Made by a program: the position numbers and the translations under genes. The notes below the pieces were generated by a model, which worked only from the letters and a program-made list of their open reading frames with translations, was not told the origin of the DNA and did not search any database. Below are positions 34,854 to 42,554 of a stretch of 45,524 nucleotides of DNA, in pieces (position 1 is the first letter of the stretch; the number at the start of each line of letters is the position of its first letter). The DNA lies in NCBI GenBank assembly GCA_038874185.1, contig JAVZCX010000002.1, positions 1 to 45,524 of the forward strand. The letters run 5' to 3'. This DNA is from DTQF01 sp038874185. GTDB taxonomy: Archaea; Micrarchaeota; Micrarchaeia; CABMEP01.

Positions 34854-35111
34854 ATGTATATTTTATATATTTTTAGATTTAAAAAACTAGATAAAAAAAC
34901 ATTAAATTGTATAAAAAGACGTTTTTATTATAATTATAAAAAAATAAAAAATAATTTTGTCATTAATATATTTAAAAAAGAACAAATATTTCTGATAAAA
35001 AAACAAAATGAAGTGTTAATAGATGAATTTCTAAAAGAATATATCAATTGGATAGAATATTATAAAATAAATACAAATAATATAGAATTAATCTCGAACA
35101 AAGAAAAATAA
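34854..35111 (+). CDS. Orphan hypothetical protein (85 residues)
   Basis: A Lys/Ile/Asn-rich 85-residue ORF with predicted basic helices and no signal peptide, membrane helix or known motif. I do not recognise it. Reasons to keep it: a TATA box at the leaderless distance, a clean ATG, and an isolated island of 430 bp between two conserved genes. Reason for doubt: base composition (very AT-rich, many AAA/ATA codons) is like the surrounding non-coding DNA. The flanking G-rich tracts in opposite orientation could mark an inserted or regulated unit. Confidence 0.35.
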   Translation: MYILYIFRFKKLDKKTLNCIKRRFYYNYKKIKNNFVINIFKKEQIFLIKKQNEVLIDEFLKEYINWIEYYKINTNNIELISNKEK

Positions 35112-35247
35112 AAAATAAATAATACTAGAACAAACCCCCCTCAGTATTCTTTTAATTAAGATATATTTATAATTAAATACCTTCATTATTTTTACTATAT
35201 ATTTAAAATTATATGATAAAAGATTAATCGAATATATTTGTGATAAA

Positions 35248-37278
35248 ATGAAAATATTAATAATAGCAGAAAAACCTTCTGTAGCTCAAAAAATAGCATA
35301 TGCAATAAAAAAAGATTTTCAATCATTAACTAAAAAATATTATAAACGAGTACAATATTTCGAATTAAAAAACGAAAATATAACGACATATATAGTACCA
35401 GCTGTAGGTCACTTATTCACATTAAAAGAAAAACAAAACAAAACACCTGTCTTTGATCTAGAATGGATACCTTCATATCAAATAAACAAAACTACTTACT
35501 ATACTAAAGATTATTTAGAAAATATACAAAATCTAATAAAAAATGCAGATTTAATTATAAATGCTACAGATTTTGATATAGAAGGGAGTTTGATAGGTTA
35601 TAATATTATCAAACATTATGGAGACATTAAAAAAGCGAAAAGAATGAAGTTCTCTACAGTAACCCCTCAAGAACTTTACAATTCTTATAAAAATCTAATA
35701 GATTTTGACATTTATAATGCATATGCTGGTGAAGCAAGACATACTATAGATTGGTTTTATGGAATTAATTTAAGCAGATCTATAATGAATGCAATAAAAA
35801 AAGCTGGAAGATACAAATCTCTTTCTATAGGTAGAGTTCAAGGTCCAATGCTTCATTTTTTAGTTCAAAGAGAAAACGAAATAGAAAATTTCAAACCAGA
35901 ACCATATTGGGTCTTGTCTGCAATAGCTAAAGAAATTGAATTCTCACATGAAAAGAACCCATTCAGATCCAAAGACGAAGCAGAAAAATCAAAAGAAAGA
36001 ACAAAAAAGAACGGAACAATCAAAATAGAAGAAACTATAAAGAAAAGCTATCCACTTCCACCATTTGATTTCACTTCTTTGCAAACAGAAGCCTACAGAA
36101 TATTTGGTTTCATTCCAGTCAAAACACAAGAGCTATCACAATCATTATATGAAAAAGGAATGATAAGCTATCCAAGATCCGCTTCTCAAAAATTACCACC
36201 ACAAATAAATGTAAAGCAGATAATATATCAACTTTCATCCAATCCAACTTTTTCAGAATTGACCAACAAGCTAATCAAAGAAAACAAATTCAAACCACGA
36301 GAAGGTAAAAAAGAAGACGTTCATCCAGCCATTCATCCAACCGGCCAAAGAGAAAAGATAAGCGCAGATGAAGAAAAGATATACAATCTAATCGTGCACA
36401 GGTTCCTTGCTTCATTCGCAGATCCTGCGGAAATTAAGGAGAGTCAAATAACATTAAACGCAGAAGAAATATACAGAACCAAGCTTACAGAAATAACAAA
36501 AAGAGGATGGTATGAATTCTACCCATATGTGAATGAGAAGGAAGAGAAAAACCCATTCAAAAACAACGAAGAAGTTAATATAACAAAAACCAACATTAAA
36601 GAAAAAGAAACAACACCACCTCAAAGATATACACCCGCTTCAATTTTACAACTTATGGAAAAAGAGAATATTGGAACGAAAACAACAAGAGCAATAGTTT
36701 TGGACACACTTTATAAAAGAGGATATGTGGCTGGAAAACAACTTACTGTTACCCCTTTAGGTAAAATAATATACAAGACATTTCAGAAATACTCGCCAAA
36801 GATCTTAGACCCTAATCTAACAAGACAGCTAGAAGAAGAAATGGAAAAGATACAGAATAAAGAAATCCAAAAAGAAAAAGTAATCGAAGATGCAAAAGAA
36901 ATAGTTTCCACCATCGTTCATGAACTAATGAACAATGAACGTGAAATAGGATCTGAATTAAAAACAAAGCTAGAAGAATCTGAAAGATTTGCACCCTGCA
37001 AATGTGGAGGTTATCTTAAGGTCATTAATTACAAAGGTAAAAAGTTTCTTGGGTGCAGCAATTATCCAAATTGTAAAGTTACTTTTTCCTTGCCTCCAAC
37101 CTATCTTTTTAATTACGCAAGTCAGTGCCAAATCTGCGGGTCACCTAAAATATGGATAATAAAAGGAAAGCAAAAATATCAAAAATGCTTAAATCAAAAT
37201 TGTGAATCAAACACTAAACCAGAAGTAAAAAAAGGATCAAAAACGAAGAAAGAGCAGAAAAAATCAATTAAAAAATAA
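35248..37278 (+). CDS. topA: DNA topoisomerase I (type IA)
   Basis: A 676-residue topoisomerase that relaxes negative supercoils. The TOPRIM domain begins IIAEKPSVAQKIA and has TDFDIEGSLIG. The active-site Tyr308 is in GMISYPRSAS. Two C-terminal zinc ribbons follow: CKCGGYLKV...FLGCSNYPNCK (about 583-610) and CQICGSPKIW...KCLNQNCES (about 629-650). The last 25 residues are Lys-rich. GTGAT lies 5 nt before the ATG. There is no reverse-gyrase helicase module, so it does not by itself indicate a hyperthermophile. Confidence 0.95.
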   Translation: MKILIIAEKPSVAQKIAYAIKKDFQSLTKKYYKRVQYFELKNENITTYIVPAVGHLFTLKEKQNKTPVFDLEWIPSYQINKTTYYTKDYLENIQNLIKNADLIINATDFDIEGSLIGYNIIKHYGDIKKAKRMKFSTVTPQELYNSYKNLIDFDIYNAYAGEARHTIDWFYGINLSRSIMNAIKKAGRYKSLSIGRVQGPMLHFLVQRENEIENFKPEPYWVLSAIAKEIEFSHEKNPFRSKDEAEKSKERTKKNGTIKIEETIKKSYPLPPFDFTSLQTEAYRIFGFIPVKTQELSQSLYEKGMISYPRSASQKLPPQINVKQIIYQLSSNPTFSELTNKLIKENKFKPREGKKEDVHPAIHPTGQREKISADEEKIYNLIVHRFLASFADPAEIKESQITLNAEEIYRTKLTEITKRGWYEFYPYVNEKEEKNPFKNNEEVNITKTNIKEKETTPPQRYTPASILQLMEKENIGTKTTRAIVLDTLYKRGYVAGKQLTVTPLGKIIYKTFQKYSPKILDPNLTRQLEEEMEKIQNKEIQKEKVIEDAKEIVSTIVHELMNNEREIGSELKTKLEESERFAPCKCGGYLKVINYKGKKFLGCSNYPNCKVTFSLPPTYLFNYASQCQICGSPKIWIIKGKQKYQKCLNQNCESNTKPEVKKGSKTKKEQKKSIKK

Positions 37279-37285
37279 ACAAAAA

Positions 37286-37696
37286 TCAAACAACACGTAT
37301 GTTCAATTCTTTTTTAACACCATTTAAAATATAAGAATATGTTCTATAATGAACATACACGTTTATTTTTACAGGTATGTTTCCAGGGTTAGTCATGATA
37401 TTAGACCAAACAGGAATGATTACTGTGTATTCATCACCTTTATTCAAGTATCCAACACGGATTTCCTTTGTCTTATGTATTCCAGTCTGATCCATTGCAA
37501 GCCCATTTCCAACTTCTACTACCACTGAACTTAATACAGTTTCATCAGTTATGTTTTTTATCCTGATCTCTAAGTCACATCTGTCTATTTTGTGTGCTGA
37601 AAGACGGATAGGGTTTATGCTAGTTTTTACTTCATACGGAACTTTTTTAGCAACGCTACTCACATCTTTTTTGCCAAACAAATCCAGTATTCCCAT
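37286..37696 (-). CDS. Hypothetical protein, beta-sandwich-like
   Basis: A 136-residue soluble protein. The N-terminal MGILDLFGKKD is a short amphipathic segment. The rest alternates beta strands (YEVKTSINPIRLSAHKIDRCDLEIRIKNITDE) like an Ig-like or CARDB fold, as in archaeal COG1361-type domains, with no signal peptide. No family is certain. GTGATAAT precedes the ATG at 37696. It is convergent with topA (7 bp apart) and may be an independent unit. Confidence 0.6.
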   Translation of the reverse strand: MGILDLFGKKDVSSVAKKVPYEVKTSINPIRLSAHKIDRCDLEIRIKNITDETVLSSVVVEVGNGLAMDQTGIHKTKEIRVGYLNKGDEYTVIIPVWSNIMTNPGNIPVKINVYVHYRTYSYILNGVKKELNIRVV

Positions 37697-37810
37697 ATTA
37701 TCACACTACAATTATCAGTTTACTTGTATGTTATTAATATGTGCAATCATATTTATTAAAGTATTGTATTTATATTATTTTCTCATACATCGAATGCAAT
37801 CGAATAGATT

Positions 37811-37818
37811 TTTAAATA
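37811..37818 (+). promoter_or_regulatory. TATA box for the 71-residue repeat protein
   Basis: TTTAAATA is about 26 nt before about 37841, which would give a short 5' leader of about 17 nt carrying the GAGGTG Shine-Dalgarno for the ATG at 37858. Confidence 0.4.
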
Positions 37819-37857
37819 TTATAGATAATACTTGATTATAAATACGAGGTGTTTTTA

Positions 37858-38073
37858 ATGGGAAAGAAAATAGGATCTGAAAAGATTAAGAGAGAAGACG
37901 GATATCTGTACTACATTGGTAAGGACGGATATGTCTGGAAAGCGCCAATGAAGGCAAACAAGAAAGGAAAGAAAGGAAAAGTAGGAACAGAAAAAATAGC
38001 AAAGAAACCAGGCTTCATGTACTACGTCGGAAAAGACGGATTCGTATACGAAGCAAAGATGAAGAACGCGTAA
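37858..38073 (+). CDS. Small Lys-rich tandem-repeat protein
   Basis: A 71-residue basic protein built from two copies of a ~28-residue unit: IGSEKIKREDGYLYYIGKDG followed by YVWKAPMK, and VGTEKIAKKPGFMYYVGKDG followed by FVYEAKMK, joined by a KGKKGK linker. A frame extension upstream to GTG 37849 adds MFL, but GAGGTG lies 6 nt before the ATG at 37858. Codons are biased to C-ending Tyr, Phe, Asp and Val relative to neighbours, a sign of high expression. Similar GYLYYIDKxGDV units occur in small uncharacterised proteins. It could bind nucleic acid or another protein; no function is assigned. A long T-rich tract follows. Confidence 0.7.
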   Translation: MGKKIGSEKIKREDGYLYYIGKDGYVWKAPMKANKKGKKGKVGTEKIAKKPGFMYYVGKDGFVYEAKMKNA

Positions 38074-38086
38074 ATGTATTAATTGT

Positions 38087-38140
38087 TTTTTATTTCTTTT
38101 TATTCTTATTTTTATTTCTTTTTACTTCTTTTTCCAAATT
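38087..38140 (+). terminator. T-rich terminator region after the repeat protein
   Basis: Several runs of four to six T within about 55 nt (TTTTTT at the start) follow the small gene. This fits archaeal intrinsic or aCPSF1-assisted termination at T-rich tracts. Confidence 0.5.
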
Positions 38141-38201
38141 ATTTATTATTACAGTTAAAACCAATTAAAATCAAATCTGATTTAAAATTTAAAATAAAGG
38201 A

Positions 38202-38274
38202 TGGGGTCGCTGAGATTTGAACTCAGATCAACAGCTCCCAAAGCTGTCAGCATACCAGGTTAGCCCACGACCCC
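38202..38274 (-). tRNA. tRNA-Pro (TGG anticodon)
   Basis: A 73-nt tRNA. Acceptor GGGGTCG/CGACCCC with discriminator A, anticodon stem ACAGC/GCTGT, loop TTTGGGA with anticodon TGG. The T loop TTCAAAT is canonical. No intron and no encoded CCA. Confidence 0.95.
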
Positions 38275-38318
38275 ATATGGCAACAGAAGAACAATATTAA
38301 TATATATAGGTAGATTAC

Positions 38319-38327
38319 TTTTTTAAA
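38319..38327 (+). promoter_or_regulatory. TATA box for pth2
   Basis: TTTTTTAAA lies about 26 nt before the second ATG of the frame (38350). This spacing supports that ATG as a leaderless start. Confidence 0.45.
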
Positions 38328-38349
38328 CTATTATGAAACATATATGTCT

Positions 38350-38694
38350 ATGAAGCAAGCGATAGTTTTTAGGGAAGATATAAAATTAGGGAAAGGGAAA
38401 TTGGCAGCACATGCAGCACATGCAGCAATAACTGGTTTTCTTATGGTAGAAAAAAAAGACAAAAAAATAATTTCTGAATGGCTAAATTCAGGTCAGAAGA
38501 AAATAACACTCAAAATCAAATCAGAAGAAGAATTAATCTCTCTTTATCAAAAAATTAAAGACAAAATACCTTGCCAATTAATTCGAGACGCAGGCCTTAC
38601 CCAAATAGAACCAGGAACGATAACATGTTTAGTAATAGGGCCATGGTATGATGAAGAAATAGATGATTATACAAAAGATTTGAAATTATTGTAA
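38350..38694 (+). CDS. pth2: Peptidyl-tRNA hydrolase, type 2 (Pth2)
   Basis: Releases peptides from prematurely dropped peptidyl-tRNA. The 114-residue protein matches Pth2 in full: KQAIVFREDIKLGKGKLAAH, HAAHAAITGF, ALIRDAGLTQ-like CQLIRDAGLTQIEPGT, and CLVIGPWYDEEID. I start at the second ATG (38350) because it fits the TATA spacing and the family's usual MKQ start; the ATG at 38344 adds Met-Ser. Its stop overlaps the 3' end of the winged-helix gene on the other strand by 9 bp. Confidence 0.94.
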   Translation: MKQAIVFREDIKLGKGKLAAHAAHAAITGFLMVEKKDKKIISEWLNSGQKKITLKIKSEEELISLYQKIKDKIPCQLIRDAGLTQIEPGTITCLVIGPWYDEEIDDYTKDLKLL

Positions 38695-39057
38695 TTTTTC
38701 ATCTGAATTTAAACTTTTTTCTTCTTTTAATTTGTCCTTCTTTAGATTATCTTCAGAATCAAAATTTCCTTCCATTATGATAGAAGTTAATGATTTTATG
38801 CTTTCTGCAACTTTAATTCCTTTTTGCGTAAGCATAACATATCTGAATTTTTTTTCTTTATGGGTCGTTAAAAGACCCAATCTTTCAAGCCTTTTCAATT
38901 CATCCATAACATATACGAAACTCAAGCCCGTTTTTCTACTTAAATCACTCACAGTCCATTTTTCTTCTTGGATTAATGTAGCTAATATAATACCTGGGCT
39001 TTTAATAAAAATACTTATTGATAGATCTTCATTTCCTTCAACAGCTTGATTTGCCAT
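38686..39057 (-). CDS. Winged-helix transcriptional regulator
   Basis: A 123-residue DNA-binding protein. Residues 28-80 form a wHTH: SDLSRKTGLSFVYVMDELKRLERLGLL is the helix-turn-helix and KKFRYVMLTQKGIKVAE the wing and following helix, as in MarR/ArsR-like archaeal regulators. The 30-residue Ser/Glu/Lys-rich C-terminal tail is disordered. There is no ligand site that I can see. The gene is divergent from the PRC-barrel gene (62 bp between starts) and a TATA-like TTTAAAAATA is about 26 nt before its ATG, so a regulatory link is possible. Confidence 0.8.
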   Translation of the reverse strand: MANQAVEGNEDLSISIFIKSPGIILATLIQEEKWTVSDLSRKTGLSFVYVMDELKRLERLGLLTTHKEKKFRYVMLTQKGIKVAESIKSLTSIIMEGNFDSEDNLKKDKLKEEKSLNSDEKLQ

Positions 39058-39119
39058 AAATATTGGAAAGAAGCAATATTTTTAAATATATTATTACATA
39101 ATAATTTAGAGGCGATGAT

Positions 39120-39437
39120 ATGTCAATCCGCTTAAGCAAACTATATGGAATGGATATATTTTCCGATGCAGGAAAATATCTAGGAAAAGTATATGATATT
39201 ATTGTTGACGTGGAGAAGGGAGAAGTAGTGAGACTTACTCTTGAGAGCATCCACACAGCATCTAGAGAGGATGCACAGAGAATAATAAAAGAGAAAACTG
39301 TTCTATATAAAAATGTAAGATCCCTCGAAGATGTGATTGTGGTTTCAAAAGGAGCAGGACAAATGCAATACAGTTACACACCTTCTGTAGCATCAAAAGA
39401 AGACGAGGGAACTTCAAATCTTTCTTTCCTCAAATAA
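39120..39437 (+). CDS. PRC-barrel domain protein
   Basis: A 105-residue protein whose first 70 residues form a PRC barrel: LYGMDIFSDAGKYLGKVYDIIVDVEKGEVVRL. PRC barrels occur in photosystem subunits, RimM and CdvA-like proteins; small archaeal ones have no proven role. The C-terminal 30 residues are Ser/Thr-rich and low complexity. GAGG lies before the ATG. Terminates in a T-rich tract (39438-39500). It is divergent from the winged-helix gene, possibly its target, which is inference only. Confidence 0.75.
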   Translation: MSIRLSKLYGMDIFSDAGKYLGKVYDIIVDVEKGEVVRLTLESIHTASREDAQRIIKEKTVLYKNVRSLEDVIVVSKGAGQMQYSYTPSVASKEDEGTSNLSFLK

Positions 39438-39539
39438 TTTAATTTATTTTTATTTTTTAATTCTGTTTTTAATTCTATTTTTATTTTTCTATTTGTAAAT
39501 TTACACATAGTTTTTTAAATTAATCACCCATATTATTTT

Positions 39540-40130
39540 ATGTTCATTGCATTCGAAGGAATAAACGGCTCAGGTAAAACTAAGCACGTTCATGCGTTTA
39601 TTTCAGAGCTTAAGAAGCAGGGAAAAAAGGTAAAGCTTTACGAATATCCAGATAAAGCGGGAGTATTCGGAAGGCCGATTAAAAATTTTTTAAATAAAGA
39701 GGTGGAAATTTCCTCAGAATCGCAATTTTTACTGTTTCTTGCAGACATTATGAAAGATCAGGAATCAATTAAAAAGGATCTAGAAAAAGGATACTGGGTT
39801 CTTGCAGATAGGTATGTGTTTACTACTATCGCATTTCAAAGAATAAACTATTCAAAAGCAAAAGACCTCATCAATACCATCGGAGTGATAAAACCAGACT
39901 ACGTAGTTTATCTTTCCATCTCTCCAGATGTGGCAATAGAGAGGATAAAAGGAAAGAAACGCTATACTAGGTTCGAGAGAGATGAAGAATTTCTAGTCAA
40001 GGCAAATTTAAGGTATAAAGAGCTTGCAAGTGAAAAATTTCTCTCAAAATGGATAACTATTGAAACTGTGAAGCCTTTTGAAGAAGTAAGACAAGAATTA
40101 GTGAAAAAAATACTTAATCATCGAGATTAA
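39540..40130 (+). CDS. tmk: Thymidylate kinase
   Basis: Phosphorylates dTMP to dTDP. The protein has 196 residues, normal for the family. Walker A is EGINGSGKTKH, DRY occurs in LADRYVFTTIAFQ, and the lid region near 140-155 contains RFERDEEFL. The DRY/Asp and Arg residues for phosphoryl transfer are present. TATA-like TTTTTTAAA lies about 24 nt before the ATG, suggesting a leaderless start. Strongly T-rich non-coding DNA precedes it. Confidence 0.93.
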   Translation: MFIAFEGINGSGKTKHVHAFISELKKQGKKVKLYEYPDKAGVFGRPIKNFLNKEVEISSESQFLLFLADIMKDQESIKKDLEKGYWVLADRYVFTTIAFQRINYSKAKDLINTIGVIKPDYVVYLSISPDVAIERIKGKKRYTRFERDEEFLVKANLRYKELASEKFLSKWITIETVKPFEEVRQELVKKILNHRD

Positions 40131-40208
40131 AATTTTAACAGTAAAAAGAAAGGAAGGTATTTATTTCTTTTTGTGTATATTATATTCTAAGTGTTCTATT
40201 TCTTTCAA

Positions 40209-40283
40209 GCTCCGATCGTCTAGCCCGGTCAAGGACGCAGCCCTTTCAAGGCTGAAACTCGGGTTCAAATCCCGATCGGAGCA
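40209..40283 (+). tRNA. tRNA-Glu (TTC anticodon)
   Basis: A 75-nt tRNA. Acceptor GCTCCGA/TCGGAGC with discriminator A, anticodon stem CAGCC/GGCTG, loop CTTTCAA with anticodon TTC. The T arm is CGGG-TTCAAAT-CCCG. No intron. It follows tmk by 78 bp and is transcribed separately by appearance. Confidence 0.95.
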
Positions 40284-40434
40284 CTAATTATTTAATTACT
40301 ATAAATAAAAATCACTATTTTCAACTATTTATTAAGGAATTTGATAGAAACAATATGAGAAAAAGTTCACTAAATCAAAATAAAAACACAAAAAATCAAA
40401 AACAAAGGAAAGATAAAAGAAGAAAACAAAAAAA

Positions 40435-41649
40435 TCAGCTGAATAACAGTTTAAGATAGAATAGAGGAGAAGAGAAGTTCTTCTTTGATTCCTCGCTTAC
40501 TATCATAGATGTAATTTCCTTCTTTATTTCTGGATTCCTTGCCGCTTTATCTATCACTAAGTTGAGAAGGAATTCAATCTTTCCTAATCTCTGTAGTAAG
40601 TAGCTCATCTCAAGCTCGCTCTTTAGCTCTCTTTTTATTTCTTCTTCATATTCGCTTAATATTTTCTTGCTATAAACGCCCATTCTGAGTGCTTTGCTTA
40701 TAGTTCTGAAAGCCAGCTTTCCGCTAAGCATTGCATTACCCATTCCCTCTCCAGAGAAAGGATCTATTAAAGAGGCTGCATCTCCAATTAAAATCCATCC
40801 ATCTCCAGCTATATGTTTTCTTATCTTTGAACCCAATGGAAGGTTCCATCCTTTGATCTCGCTTATTAGTCTTGCGTTTTTGAATCTTTCCTTAAACATT
40901 GGGTTTTCTTTAATCTCCTTTTCCATCAGTTCTTTGAGATTGATGTTCTTAGCCTTTACATCTTTTGTAAGCATCCCTAATCCTACATTTGCAGTTCCGT
41001 CTTCGTATGGGAATATCCAGAAGTAGCCAGGTATTGCTGTTTTTGTAAAGTGAAGCTCTATAACATCCTTCATTCCAGTTACTCCATCATAATATCCTCT
41101 TACTGCGACACAATGGTGGGCTGGATCAACTTCAAACAAACCCAATTTCTGTGCGACAACCGACATTGCTCCGTCTGCACCAACTACAATGCTTGAGTAG
41201 TATCTTTGCTCTTTTCCGTTCTTGTCTTTTCCTACAATTCCTATTACCTGTTCTCCATCTTTGATTAAATCAGTGACAGTGAATTCTTCTAGTGTGTCAA
41301 CATATTTCTTTGCTGCCTTGAATATAAGATTGTCAAGTATCTCTCTTCTGCATACAAACCCGTCTTGGCCTTCAGTCCTGATCTCAAGGATTGTTCCTTT
41401 CGGCGATGAGAATATTACTCCATTGTTGACTCCATGCGCAACTTTCTTGATTTCAGGAAGAATTCCTAATTCCCTGAGAACAGAGATAGATTTTCCACTG
41501 CAAGCATCTCCACAAGTCTTGTCTCTTGGAAATTTTGCCTTGTCAACCAAAAGCACCTTTCTTCCTTCTCTTCCCAGGAAGTTTGCACATACAGAGCCAG
41601 CAGGCCCTGCGCCTACGATAATTACATCATATTTGTTAGTAATTGCCAT
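40435..41649 (-). CDS. Geranylgeranyl reductase family FAD enzyme
   Basis: A 404-residue flavoenzyme that saturates geranylgeranyl chains of archaeal membrane lipids (or polyprenyl carriers). The N-terminal dinucleotide-binding motif is VIIVGAGPAGSVCANFLG. The FAD-family segment KTCGDACSGKSI and the FWIFPYEDGTANVGLGM region fit. ILIGDAASLIDPFSGEGMGNAM is the second FAD motif. AGGTG lies 6 nt before the ATG at 41649. It lies downstream of the rRNA operon on the same strand but a T-rich region separates them. Whether it acts on archaeol precursors or on dolichol-like chains is undecided. Confidence 0.93.
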   Translation of the reverse strand: MAITNKYDVIIVGAGPAGSVCANFLGREGRKVLLVDKAKFPRDKTCGDACSGKSISVLRELGILPEIKKVAHGVNNGVIFSSPKGTILEIRTEGQDGFVCRREILDNLIFKAAKKYVDTLEEFTVTDLIKDGEQVIGIVGKDKNGKEQRYYSSIVVGADGAMSVVAQKLGLFEVDPAHHCVAVRGYYDGVTGMKDVIELHFTKTAIPGYFWIFPYEDGTANVGLGMLTKDVKAKNINLKELMEKEIKENPMFKERFKNARLISEIKGWNLPLGSKIRKHIAGDGWILIGDAASLIDPFSGEGMGNAMLSGKLAFRTISKALRMGVYSKKILSEYEEEIKRELKSELEMSYLLQRLGKIEFLLNLVIDKAARNPEIKKEITSMIVSEESKKNFSSPLFYLKLLFS

Positions 41650-41694
41650 TTTTTCACCTACAAATAGATAACATTATATGTAATTCAAAACAGA

Positions 41695-41714
41695 TCACAG
41701 AACATATTCTGTGA
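41695..41714. other. Palindromic hairpin between 23S rRNA and geranylgeranyl reductase
   Basis: TCACAGAA-CATA-TTCTGTGA is a perfect 8-bp inverted repeat. On the minus strand it is followed by TCTGTTTTG, so it could aid termination of the rRNA transcript or be an operator for the downstream reductase. Neither is proved. Confidence 0.4.
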
Positions 41715-41812
41715 ATAATATAATATGCAAATAAAGGAATATAAATATATCATATTGTCCAAAATAGCTTACGCTAGGGAAATATAATTTAAAAGAAAAA
41801 TAAGAAGATAGG

Positions 41813-41832
41813 TTTGAACGAAAGACACGAAG
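41813..41832 (-). other. 3' half of the pre-23S processing stem
   Basis: The segment is the reverse complement of 45081-45100, giving 20 perfect base pairs that bring the two ends of the 23S precursor together. A second 10-bp match (41835-41844 with 45056-45065) continues the stem into the ends of the 23S. Such stems are where the archaeal pre-23S is excised. Confidence 0.8.
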
Positions 41833-42238
41833 AAATTTGTGAGTAAGGAGATTTAGTATCAGCTGGCTCGCAGCTCGCGTAAGCTCGCTGCTTACACCAC
41901 TGACCTATCAAACGGGTCTGCTACCCGCTCTCACGTCTGCCTAGTTTTGGGCAATCCTTCGACCTTAGATGCTTTCAGGTCTTATGATTTGGCGCGTGGC
42001 TGCCCGGCAATGCTTTTTACAACCGGTATACTAGAGGCGCCCGTCCCATGTTCCTCTCGTACTAGTGGGGCGCTCCCCTCAGGCAGATGCAATCCTAGTA
42101 GATACTACCGTACTGTCTCGCGACGTACTGAACCCAACTCGTGTATCTCTTTAATGGATGAACAAACCAACCCTTGGGCGCTCCTGCACGCCCAGGATGA
42201 GATAGGTCGACAGCGATGTACCAAGCCGCGGGGTCGAT

Positions 42239-42283
42239 ATGTACGCGACAGACTAGCGTTCTAACGAAGACTAAGCTGTCGCA
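42239..42283 (-). other. 23S intron B (45 nt, BHB) at about E. coli 2477/2478
   Basis: On the minus strand, exon GAGAGTAC-CC is followed by T GCGACAG ... CTGTCGC GTAC AT and then exon ATCGACC. GTAC pairs with GTAC (4 bp), flanked by 3-nt bulges CCT and ATA, and GCGACAG/CTGTCGC makes the intron stem: a canonical bulge-helix-bulge. Cutting inside the bulges gives GAGTACCCATCGACCCC, the same length as the archaeal consensus GAGTTCACATCGACCCC. No ORF is inside. Confidence 0.9.
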
Positions 42284-42310
42284 GGGTACTCTCGCCCGCG
42301 ACGAGCCTGT

Positions 42311-42407
42311 TTTGGGTCTTCACAGCTACAGAAAAGGACAACAAAAATACGATATGAAATATCGGAGAGGAGTGTATGTCCAGGTGATGTGGTGCAACTG
42401 AGAAGAT
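42311..42407 (-). other. 23S intron A (about 97 nt) in the peptidyl-transferase core
   Basis: The universal GGGGATAACAGG (E. coli 2444-2455) is interrupted: exon GGGGGTA, then about 97 nt, then ACAGGCTCGTCGCGG. The insert starts ATCTTCTCAGTTGCA and ends TGTAGCTGTGAAGACCC, and its ends pair over about 14 bp (TCTTC/GAAGA and on). Bulges TAA and AAA flank a GGG/CCC helix, a near-canonical BHB. Joined exons give GGGGGTAACAGG, equal in length to the normal core. No protein is encoded inside. Boundaries are uncertain by 1-2 nt. Confidence 0.85.
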
Positions 42408-42554
42408 TACCCCCGAGGTAACTTGTCTGACAGACTGAGCCCTTAACAAAAGGATTTCAGTGTTCGTTAAGCCCGGCTTTCGCCTCTGCGTCCCACGCTT
42501 TTAAGAACACAGTCAGCCCTGCATTTCTCTTTAACCGTCTTCACCCGACGTTCA

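Noticed and set aside
40355..40459. A 34-codon Lys/Arg/Gln-rich ORF on the plus strand
   Set aside because: It overlaps the 3' end of the geranylgeranyl reductase gene, has no promoter or Shine-Dalgarno, and its composition is just that of the A-rich spacer.
41650..41840. 5S rRNA downstream of 23S
   Set aside because: The 190-nt gap before the reductase gene contains no 5S-like sequence; the 5S is probably elsewhere.
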